Assembly (NCBI RefSeq): GCF_047663525.1
Contig: NC_092590.1
Location: 9,134,001-9,198,000, forward strand
Reading direction: 5' to 3'
DNA from: Anas platyrhynchos
Taxonomy: Eukaryota; Chordata; Aves; Anseriformes; Anatidae
Length of the DNA: 64,000 nt
Shown: positions 1 through 10,200 of the stretch, piece after piece
How the letters are laid out: each line of letters opens with the position of its first letter
Position numbering within the stretch: position 1 is the stretch's first letter
The notes under the pieces: generated by a model
Told to the model about the DNA's origin: nothing
Database searches by the model: none
Seen by the model: the letters and a program-made list of their open reading frames with translations, nothing else
Made by a program: the position numbers and the translations under genes

Positions 1-479
1 AATAATCAGGGGAACATGTAGTTATCCTACACAAATCTTCCACAATAATTCAAATCGGAGTTAAAATTCAAAATTAGTATCAATCGCCAAAGACATTGGT
101 TTGGGATGTATGAGCGACAACAGTAACAAAAATTGGCCTGCCTCAGTTTCTCCATCAGTAAAACGAATGCAGTGATTTCTGCCCCTTTTGGGTGATTTTT
201 GAAAAATCCATGAAGAGAAGCAATGCTCCAAGAACCCATATTGGTAGGCGAAACTCATATGAAACCCTCCTCAAGGATCGACAGAAAGAGACTGGTGTCC
301 AAAGCCACCAGTATTGCAGGAATTGGACTGTGCATAGGGGGACAAGCTTCAGAACCACTACAACCTGAATACAGACGAGAATCTAGTTTGTGTGTTTATG
401 AGGTTCAATATAAAAACATTATCTACTTGTGGGAGCTCATCTGTGGACGGCCCGGTGAGAGCTGTTTGTGCTGAGAAGA
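1..479. other. Upstream flank, no gene seen
   Basis: Unique-looking A/T-balanced sequence upstream of the CR1 fragment. Short open frames here overlap in several frames on both strands and show no family resemblance or splice structure. I see nothing annotatable in it. Confidence 0.6.
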
Positions 480-714
480 AAGGTTGGATTTTAAGTTGGA
501 TATTAGGAAGAGCTTCTTTACTGAGAGGGTTGTGAGGCACTGGAATGGGCTGCCCAGGGAAGTGGTGGAGTCACCATCCCTGGAGGTCTTTAAAAGACGT
601 TTAGATGTTGAACTTAGGGATATGGTTTAGTGGAGGACTTGTTAGTATTAGGTCAGAGGTTGGACTCGATGATCTTGACGTCTCTTCCACCCTAAATAAT
701 TCTGTGATTCTGTG
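480..714 (+). repeat. CR1 LINE, truncated 3' end
   Basis: The segment follows the familiar CR1 3' end: a GTTGGATATTAGGAAGAGCT-like entry, then GGGCTGCCCAGGGAAGTGG, a CATCCCTGGAGGT block, a GGTTGGACTCGATGATCTTG block, and a tandem 8-mer tail (ATTCTGTG twice) at 699-714. CR1 elements are the dominant avian LINE; most copies are 5'-truncated and end in such octamers rather than poly(A). It carries no intact reading frame and lies directly upstream of the PPA2 CpG island. The left boundary is approximate. Confidence 0.93.
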
Positions 715-879
715 AAATGAACGCTTTTTCCCCAAAGGAGCAGCCCCACAGCGAAACGGGACAAACTCCCAAGGTAAAACCCAAGGTAAACGGGGGGGGC
801 AAGCGTCTGGACTCGGCAACCCCCCTTGGGGACAAGCCGCCTCCGCCCGCCTTCACCACAGGGCTGGTGCGGGGCCGCG

Positions 880-890
880 CCGCCATTTTG
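880..890 (+). promoter_or_regulatory. YY1-type motif in the promoter
   Basis: CCGCCATTTTG at this position matches the YY1 consensus (CCGCCATNTTG). YY1 sites in CpG-island promoters commonly sit at or just downstream of the transcription start, and YY1 is known to act on many nuclear genes for mitochondrial proteins. Occupancy is inferred from sequence only. Confidence 0.55.
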
Positions 891-1105
891 GGGCTCGGGG
901 CCATGGCTCCCCTCAGGCGGCGGTGCGGCTGGGGGCGGCTCCCCCTGCTCGCCCGCAGCTCTCCCTGCTCGCCGGCGGGGCAGGAGGGCACCGCTCCCGG
1001 CCCCGGAGGCTCCCTGCCCCGCCGTGCCAGGGCTTCCAGGCGGGGCAAGGGGGCAGGCGCGGCCCCGGCGGCCGCAGGAAGGGGAGGGAGGCGGCCGCCG
1101 CCATC

Positions 1106-1250
1106 ATGTGTGCGCTGCCGGGGCTGGGGCGGCTGCTGCGGGCGGCGCGGGGGTGGGGGCGGCCGCCGCGCCGCTGCCTCAGCGCCATGGCCCGCTACGG
1201 CACGGAGCCGCGGGGGCGGCCCAACTCTCCCGATTACCGCCTCTACTTTA
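1106..1250 (+). CDS. PPA2: PPA2 coding exon 1 (start, targeting leader)
   Basis: Encodes residues 1-48 plus one base of K49. The ATG at 1106 lies in a GCCGCCATC-ATG context. The leader is Arg-rich ([17 protein letters not shown]), followed by [10 protein letters not shown], which aligns with the MALYHTEERG region of human PPA2. The exon ends TACTTTA before the donor GTAAGTAG. A second in-frame ATG (1187, Met28) has a stronger context, GCGCCATGG. Confidence 0.95.
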
Positions 1251-4200
1251 GTAAGTAGCAGCGCCCCGGGGCTCCGTAAAACCCCCTCTCCTTCCTTCCT
1301 TCCTTCCTAGCCCGCCAAGGGAGGGGGGCGCGGTGGGGGAGAGGCGGCGGCGGTTCCCCGCAGAGACCCCTCAGGCTGGAGGAGGCATCGCCCCTCAGCC
1401 GCCCCGTGCGTGAGGGGGGAGATTTTGTGTGGAAAAGAAGGGCTTTTCTCGTCATGGTTTCCTTCTAGAGGGGCTGCTGGGCCTTGAGGGCCGCGCAGAA
1501 GGTGGAGAGGTGCTGGGGGTGCCTGTGGCAGCCTGGCTGGCGGGGGCCATGGCAGCCTCAGCTCAGCAAGCAGCGTGGTAGCATTCCCTGCACCCTGTGA
1601 CGAAGCCAGTCCTCTCTCAGAAATGTCAAAAAACAAAAACAAAACCAAAAAAAATTCAGGGCTCGAGCCCTGAGGGACTTCCTAGGCCAGCAGCAGTGAG
1701 GGGCTCTGGGAGAGCACCCCCAGGGGGCTGCTCAAAGCCCAGGGAAATCTGGTGGCGTGCAGCCTCAGCATTACGCATTTGGGTCATAAAGCTGGCTGTT
1801 GGAAGGCCCCTGGTTTCGCAAGCACCCTCTCGGTACATCTTTGGGCCATTAGCTTCTCGGGAGTTACATCTGACGTCCGCTGGCGTCATGCACCCTGCCT
1901 GTGCTGCCCCGCTGGCGTGCGAGGCACAGAGCTTTCGTGTGCTGCAAAAAGTCACGTTCCTCAGTAAAAGCAAGCAGCCCACCACTAAACTTTGTTTTAT
2001 TTAGGAGGAATGTCTGGGAGGCTTCCAAGGGCTGTGAGAAGCACCCTCACGTGTTCCTCCGTGTTGAGGTGGTCCAAGGCTAAAAGAAGTCCTTTGTTTT
2101 TCCATTTACTGTGACAAGGGGTGCTAACAAGGGGGAACTCCTTGAGATTAGTGTTAGTACTTTGTATTGCTGCTGCTGTTTCTGTTTATGCATCGATTTG
2201 TTGCCATACTTCGGTGTTTGTTACATTGAAAAGTTTCTGAGTAATTTGAAATGTTTAAGCGTGCGTTTTGTTCCTCCCTACAGTGAAAACAAGGCTAAGG
2301 TGCAGACCAGATCCCCATTAAGCACTAAGTTATCGTCAGCTTTTTCATTTTTTTAAGGTATCGTTTCATTTCTAGGGCCTGTGCAATTATCCTATCCGTC
2401 ACGTATTCTCTTGGTCAGACTTGGGCCTAATATGTTGGACAATTGTCTCTTTGTGAAATTTAGCTTAATAGAAACGTAGTGAAGTTACTGGGACTGCACT
2501 GCCAGGAAGCCCAGGTAAATTCACTGATTGCTTATGGAACTCCACGCCTTTTTTTTTTTTTTAAATCTTTTTTTTTTTTTTTTCCACCTGTTAATGGTTC
2601 TGTATTGCCAGGGAGGAGGAGAAAAGAGAATGAAAGGATCTTCTCAACTTTTACATAGTTGTATTGCCAGGTAGGAAGGACAGAAAAGTATGGCATTGTA
2701 TACAGAAGCAATAATTCTCATTCTAATGAGTCATTGTCAAGCAGTCAAATACATTGTCCTGCACAGAGCTTATTTTTTGGTCTTTGGAACTACAATTCAG
2801 AAAAAAAGAAGTTTAATTGATGTATTGTGTCACTCCTTATCCTTGTATAATGCATAACAGTTCTTAGCGATGCAGGTGTCTTATGGCATGCATTTAGATT
2901 TGTAATGCTACTTTTTCGTTGTGTTTTTCAGAGAATGGAGATGGTAAATACATTTCCCCATTTCATGACATTCCACTTTTTGCTGCAGCTAAAGAGGTTT
3001 GTATATTTGTATATTTGCCTTGCGACAAAATTCACTTCTGAAATGATAACTGCTTTGTTGGTACTCGCTAGGTAAAAACGCGCTTTTAAAAAGAATTTTT
3101 AGAGCATTTGAGACAACAAAATCTGTAGCATCAGAAGGGACCATTTTAATCCAGGCTGATTTCCTGTGTAACACAAGCAATATAACTCCAGCCAATTTTC
3201 TCAGCTGAATTCAGTAACTTGTAGTAAAATGTAGTGATAATAATGAGGGTGTGAATGACTCTAGGTGTCTTTTTAAGACTCCAGGTTATTGAGGGTGGGG
3301 TAAACCGTCATGGTATTTTGTGATAATTCTTCTCTATGGTTAAGGCTTGTGTTTGTGCTCTAGAACACTTTTTATTGTTACTTTTTTAAAATGGCATTTT
3401 TCTACAACCACAATTAAATCTATGCGTTTCCCCGCTGTAGGACATCTACAGCACATACTTTTGTGGCTTGTGGTGTATTTTTTTTTTTAATTCCCAAAAG
3501 GGGGAGCGTAATTGGAAGCCAACAACAATGCCCAAGAGAGAAGTGGTAATCGCACCTTTGGAGAATTACAAGGCGTGAGGTGCAGCTGAGCACTTTCACG
3601 TCTTGTTAGCCACACTCCCTGGAGTTTCATTATAGCAATAATGAAACGCCTGCTTTATATGTCACCAGTGGGAACTGCCAGTCTTTGGGTTAGACTTGGG
3701 TTTGCTTATTATGGTTTGCTCGTTACACAAACAGATTGGGAGGGTTTGGGCCCTTTCCTTCACTTGTTGCTGGGACGCTATGGGTGACATGACTGGTGTG
3801 AAAGGTCAGCAGCTGTACTGTGGTTAGATTTAGAGTTCTGAAGTAATGAACCAATCTCTTCAGTTATTTAAACTGAGAGCTTAAAAGTATGGATGAAACC
3901 TTTTTGAGCAGCCGATCTAAGCGTGGTAGTCGGTGGAAGATGTGAGCCTCGTTCGGAGTCATTACCAAGATGCTCTGATCAGTTGGTGCTGTTGATGGAA
4001 GAGTGGCGGGCGTTTTCACCCATGTGTTACGTGGTGGCTGACCCCACGCCCAGAGTTTAAGGTTTGGAGGGATGGATTATGGTCTGTGGCTTCTCTGTGG
4101 ATTAAATTGCAGCACAGCGATGTCTGATGAAGGCATAGAGCCTTTGATTTTGGCTGTGTGAGCAAGGAAAGAGCTTTCTGTGGGACGTAAGGGGGGAGCC

Positions 4201-7200
4201 TGAATGGGAGTCATGAAGGTGTGTATAAATCTTGCTTTCTTTGCAGGAGGAGGAGGTAAGGCCTTGTGTGTTATATTCTTTCCCTCCTCTGATCTAAGCA
4301 TTGTGGACTTTAATTTTATGGTGGGTAACTCCAAGCCCGTTTTCCATTCTCTGTTCCGTTTTTTATCTTTTTCAAGTGAACAAAAGGGTGACTTATGTGT
4401 TTTTAACCAGCTGATGCCTAAACTGCTGCTTGAAATTAAGTAGCTGGGAGAAAGTGGATGTGTCCATGTGCGTTTTTATCTTCCTCTGCCAACATTGGGA
4501 AGGTTATAATTCGCAGTCAAACAGGACCAACTACCTGTTCTTAAAAGTTATAGTTCAGGCCTTTATACTTGAAAGAGGATGTTCAATTTGCATTTAAAAC
4601 TAGTAATGTCTGTATTTACGTGAATACAATATTGTTCTCTAATGCCCCTTATTCGTACTTTCCCTACAGGATAAAGAGATTCCTGCAAAGAGGTCAAAGA
4701 CTACAGCGAGCGAGGTACAGCTAAGTTCTCCTTTTCTCTCCCTCTTTTCTCTCCTCCACATCATTTTGCTGTTCTGCAAAGCGATCTTTCACTGAATATA
4801 GTTGACATATCTTCAAATGCAAGTCTTTTAGGCTTAAAGGGATTTAATATTCTCCCTTTGAATGGGCCTCAAATGTCAGAATTCTTTTATTCATCAAGAT
4901 GTTCTCAAAGACAAACACTTTTATACCACTCTCTGAAAGGTTCATTATGACTATTGCAGCATAGATACGTAATCTTTTTTTTGCAAAAACATTTGCAATG
5001 AAAAATGTCCATTAATGAAATATTCATTATGCTCTGGCTGGGGTTTAATTTTGGTGTGTATACAAAACTTCAGAGATGGCAAGTCTGTTAGGGCAGAAAT
5101 GAGAATGAGTATCTGCTTTTTACACCTGGGGGTGTGTCACTTTCTGTGCTCGTTTGGAAAGCCCAAAGAGAGAAAATCACATCTGCTGATGGTTCAACAT
5201 TAACCAAGTGCTAAAGCTGAGCCTAGAAGCCCAGAGAACATGGCAGGTCTGTTCAAGCTTTCTCTGTGAAACAAACATTGTTTATGAAAGCGTCCTTTCC
5301 AAAATGTAGCAATTTTTTTTTGCAGTGTTTTCTTGCCCCCCCCCCCCCCCATCTTCTCAGTATCTGTTTTGCCAGTCATGTTGCAAAACTGTAACTGCCC
5401 CTCTAACGTGAAAGAAGTGTCCCAACTGTCTGCATTCCCACAGTTTTGCAACTATTGTGTGGCACACTGCTTCTCGTACTGTATGCCAGTCCCCAACACA
5501 ATCTTGCTCTGTGCATTTCCTCTGCCTGTGCTTCGTGATTCTTTCAATCTGTGGTGCTTCCATAACACTTCAGTTTTCCTGCTGTTTGGTGCCCATTTAA
5601 GTGCTGCTTGGTAGATGTAGGATCATGCCTGATAGATGAGTTGTTGAGGAGAAAGAGTATGTCCCAAGAGGCTTTCTTAACAGCCTGGCATCACGAATTC
5701 CCAACTACTGGCCTTAAATGCTGTGTCAGTATCAGCTGGTTGCAAAGATGCAGAGCCTGTTCTCTGCAGCGTCTCACACTGCTTCTCTCTGTGTGGTGGG
5801 AAGTATGATGGCTTGTGTCAAACTGTTTCTAGTGCCCTTTTTCAGATCTCTCGATCAGTCTATAAACAACAACAACAACAAAAGCCTGTGAAGCTGAGCA
5901 GCTCTTCTTTCCTGGGCTGGTATAGACACACCATAGTTGCTTCACATAACTCCTGATAGGAGAGAACTCTGGACTGTGGTTTAACAGAACTGTGGAAAAG
6001 GAGCAAAGGCAAATCATAGAATCATAGCATCACTTGGGTTGGAAAAAACCTTTTAAAATCATGAGTCCAACCATTAACCTAGCACCACCGAGTCTACCAC
6101 TCAGCCATGTCCCTAAGCACCGCATCTGCATGTCTTTTGAATTACCTCCAGGGATGGTGACTCAGCTACATCCCTAGGGTAGCCCGTTCCAAAGCTTTGC
6201 AACCCTTTCAGTGAAGATTTTTTCCTAATATCCAACCTAAACCTCCCCTGGCGCAAGTTGAGGCCGTTTCTCCAGAAGAATGCTGTAAGGAACAGCATCA
6301 GAAGCCTTACTAACATCTAGGTAGACCATATTGTCGTGGTTTAACCCGGCCGGCAGCTGAACACCACGCAGCCGTTCGCTCACCCTCCCCCCTCCCTCTC
6401 TGGGACGGGGGAGAGAAATGGAGAGTGAAGCCCGTGAGTTGAGATAAAGACAGTTTAATAAGACAGGAAAATAATAATAACAAAAATAGTAATAACAATA
6501 ATAATGATACAATGGTGATAATACGAAAGTAATAGTATGTACAAACAAGTGATGCACAATGCAATTGCTCACCACCCGCTGACCGATGCCCAGCCTAACC
6601 CCGAGCAGTCTGGCCCTCCTCCCCCCAGCTAGCCACCCCTATATATTGTTTAGCATGACGTCAGATGGTATGGAATACCCCTTTGGCTAGTTTGGGTCAC
6701 CTGTCCTGGGTCTGTCCCCTCCCAGCTCTTACTGCACCCCCAGCCTGCCTGTTGGCAGGACAGAGCAAAAGGCTGAGATGTCCTTGGCTTAGTATAAGCA
6801 CTGCTCTGCAACAATTAAAGCATCGGGGTGTTATCAGCACTCTTCTCATCCTAAGCCAAAACACAGCATTCCACCAGCTACTAGGAAGAAAATTAATTCT
6901 GTGCTAACTGAAACCAGGACACATATCCACAGCCTTTCCCTCATCAACTAATTGGGTTTACTTCTACTTAAATACATTGGCAAAAAATGTAACACACTCA
7001 GTATGATTCGACTGTGTTCCTACACTTAAATGGATGAAAGTTAATACTTTATTTTGTTAGAAAGAGTCATGGTATTGTATTAATACTTCAGTTTCGGTCT
7101 TCAGGCATCTCGTGAGTATGCAAGTGAATGTGCAATTTATAGGCTTTCCAAACACGCTTGGTCTTAGATGATAAAATAGAAGAACGCAAAACATTTAGAA

Positions 7201-10200
7201 AACCCCATTTCATCATTATCTTCAGGAGGTGGGGAGAAGAGAGAGGGGTCTTTGTCTTCAGGAAGGCGGTGTGTCTTACACCGGGTTCTTGAGCAGCTTG
7301 GGTAACCTTGGCCTTGTGAGAAATGTATCGATGCGTGCTTGTATTCAGGGAAAACATGGCTTAGTCAGGGCATAAAGGGAAATGAGGAATTTAGTGCCAT
7401 GTACTGATGCCTAAAGATCTTTGAAGCGCTGTAATCAGTACCCTGGTGTAGGGACGCAAAAGCTACTGCTGCTCCTGGACGTTCAGTTGATCCTTGCTGA
7501 GTTTGGCCAGAATTCAAAGGTGATGGTTCCTCTTGCCCTAGAAACCAAGTGGCATCTTTAAGACTTGTGACCTTCCAAACTCAAATAAATTTAGCTTTGC
7601 AGCTACTGTTGACAACTGAACTTCTGTGTTTCATGGATTTTTTTGGGTTAAGACTCGAGAGAAGTTACTTTCAGGGAGAAACTGTAGTTGGAAGAAATCA
7701 TATTCAGCTTCAAAATTGTTCAAGGTCAGTCTCAAACTTGCTGTCAGCTTGCAGTCTGAATCTCTGCTTTGTCTTCAGCACAGCAAGCACTTGGGATCTG
7801 TTCTGTCCAAGCAAATCTCTCTGAAAGGCATCAAAAGTTTCCCCTCTGTGTCTGAGAGGCTGGATGTTCCCTCTGTGGTTACACTCAGACCTGTCAGAGG
7901 CAGATTGTTGACCGTGGTCTTCCATGTCTGGCAGCAAGAAGGTCTGAAGAGGTCATGGTTTTCTTTTCAAGACAAATGTGAAGTGTTGCTTCCCTGCTGT
8001 AATAAAAGAGGTTCTAATCCGCTTGTCATGTATATGTCTTGGCTAAAGTATTCACGTTATCTCATTCAGTGGGCTCAGGTGTTCTTAATACAAAGGTTTA
8101 TTTAAAATATTGGCCTTAGAAAAAGAAATCTGTCCAAGCTTGTAGAGATTATACTCCAAACTTGCAGACACCCACCAGAGCAGTTGATAAAGAATAGGAG
8201 GAAGTAAGACAGCTTTGGTTGTTGTGTCCTGTGGATTGCACAGTGCTGGAATGCCCCTGTGGACTTGAACTTTTCCTGTTAGGCAGGAGCTTTTGATAAA
8301 TTAGGCAGTCAGGTGAGGTACAAGTGGTCATCGCAGTGGTCATGCATGCTGAATAAGTGATCAGGTGAAGGGCCACATGCTGGCAACGCAGTTCAGAGCT
8401 GTGGTGGCAGAGTGGTCTTATGATAAAGTCAGCTTGTTCCGTAAGGAGGGAAGAGCTGGCATCGTTTCCACATGGTGCAGGTGCAAAACTCTATTATCTC
8501 TGAACTACAGCTTCTGTAGCCTTCAGTCATTAGACACTTTTTGGGTACCTGTAACCTGGGCTGTAGCGTGTCTGTTGTGTGTGTTCAGTACTGCAGATCA
8601 GTGAAGGTTTCATCCTGATGCATGAAGCCACCCAGCCTTTTTCTGTGGATCTGTCCAGTAGCTGCAAATTTTGCTTTGTGTTCTTGTAGATTACTTCTCA
8701 GTGTTTGTTAATCTTCACTCAGCTCTCCACTTAAAATCTACCGGAGTAGTGTTGGTTTACTGCGAAGGCTACATCAGTGATTTGATCGAGCTGAACATGA
8801 AAGAAATGGTTCCTTAAAACTTGAGAAAGTCTGTGTTTAGTTTTCGTCCTTGCCAAGGCTCTCCCCTGAGAAGTTGTGCAGGTAGATGTGTCCACTAATC
8901 AGTTTATCAGCGTGTGCCTGACATCAGGCCTTATAGCAGGAATGCTTATGAGACAGGCACTCATTTTATAAGCAAGCCCCTCATCTTGTATTTCATGTAT
9001 TTCATGTCAGTCCTTCTTTTTCTTCTTTTTTTTCCCCCCCTTTTTTCTCCCTTCTTTTAAACTTCTGTTAATGAAAACATTGCTCTTTGTTGGACTGCAG
9101 CTTGTCCTTTCAGTTCTCGATAGTCCTCAGGGGCCCTATGTAGTGAACGGCTGGTGAGACTCCCTCTAACATTGCAAATGAGCAGGCAAAAAATAAAAAA
9201 ATATATATATTTTTGTTTCTTTTCTCTGTCTTGTGAGTTCAGTTTCTCCAAGAGGAGGGTCAACAGCCCCCAAATGCAGCTTTAATACTTCCAGATTTTT
9301 TTTAAAGCACTCTACTATAAAAATGGCTGAAGGAAATGTGAGCTTCAGCTTACTGCTTCTCCCTGTCATGTAAGGCTGATGGTGAATGGCAATCGGGCCT
9401 TAAAATGTGACTTTTAACAATGAGATTATGCTGACTTTCTGTTCCTCTCTTCTTGTTTTGTCACTATCCTCACTCTCCATACCTGGCTCCACTTCTGCTT
9501 AAAATTAGCTGAAAGTTCAGCGCTGAGCTTTACCTATTGCAGTCCTGTTTAAATCCGTCCCCTCAAATATACCACCTGGGGAACTTGGGCAGATTCAGGA
9601 AGGAAATAGTTGAATAAGAAAAGCGTAAGTCAGGTAAGAAAGAACTGTTCCTAAGATGGATGCATGGGAATCCAGAAGGGCAAAAATTGAGTGTCAGAAA
9701 TATGCTTCATCTCTTTTTTAGTGACACGTGATGTTCAAGTTGGTAATAAGCAGCTGCCATCAAAATGAGCTGTCTTCTATAAGAATCTGTACAGCCAGAG
9801 CCAGCAGTTATTTTTGGCCACTGGTCACAGCGGAGAGAAGTGTGACTCACAGTTTACCTGGGTACAACAGTCTGTATTTTCCTTGCTTTTCTCAACACTT
9901 GCTGCATGAGCATGCTGAAGTGTATTTCTAGATTTTTTTTATCTTCCTGTGGTATTCATTTAAAAAAAGAAAAGGCAAAAAAAAAACAACAAACCTTGTT
10001 CCTGTTGTCTGTGTGAAATATCAGCCAAAATAATTATGTTAAAAATTGTTTAATTCAAATGGAATGCAGTAAGTTGCCAAAACTTGTTTAAAAAAAAAGC
10101 TAAAAAATTGCTAAAACAAACATTTTATTTATGTTCTGCGTGATTTGCCTTGTGGTGCAGTTAGACTGTCTTTCCTAGGAGATAAAGGATACCATTTGGA

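Larger units (their letters stand above)
780..1420 (+). promoter_or_regulatory. PPA2: CpG-island promoter of PPA2
   Basis: A sharply GC- and CpG-rich block covering exon 1 and the start of intron 1. It contains several GC boxes (for example CCGCCC near 844 and GGGGCGG near 932-936) and no TATA box. This is the usual promoter type of a housekeeping mitochondrial enzyme, and transcription probably starts between about 860 and 1090 at dispersed sites. Boundaries were judged by eye, not computed. Confidence 0.85.

Noticed and set aside
717..1310. 197-codon frame on + through the CpG island
   Set aside because: Low-complexity Gly/Arg/Pro/Ala product expected from GC-rich DNA; it crosses PPA2 exon 1 in the wrong frame.
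6237..6575. 112-codon minus-strand frame containing an RT-like motif
   Set aside because: It is a chance fusion of LTR sequence with a degenerate CR1 fragment, not a functional gene; it is recorded as repeats instead.
7549..8105. Overlapping frames of 91 and 159 codons in intron 3
   Set aside because: Inside a PPA2 intron, no recognisable motif, and composition like the surrounding intron.
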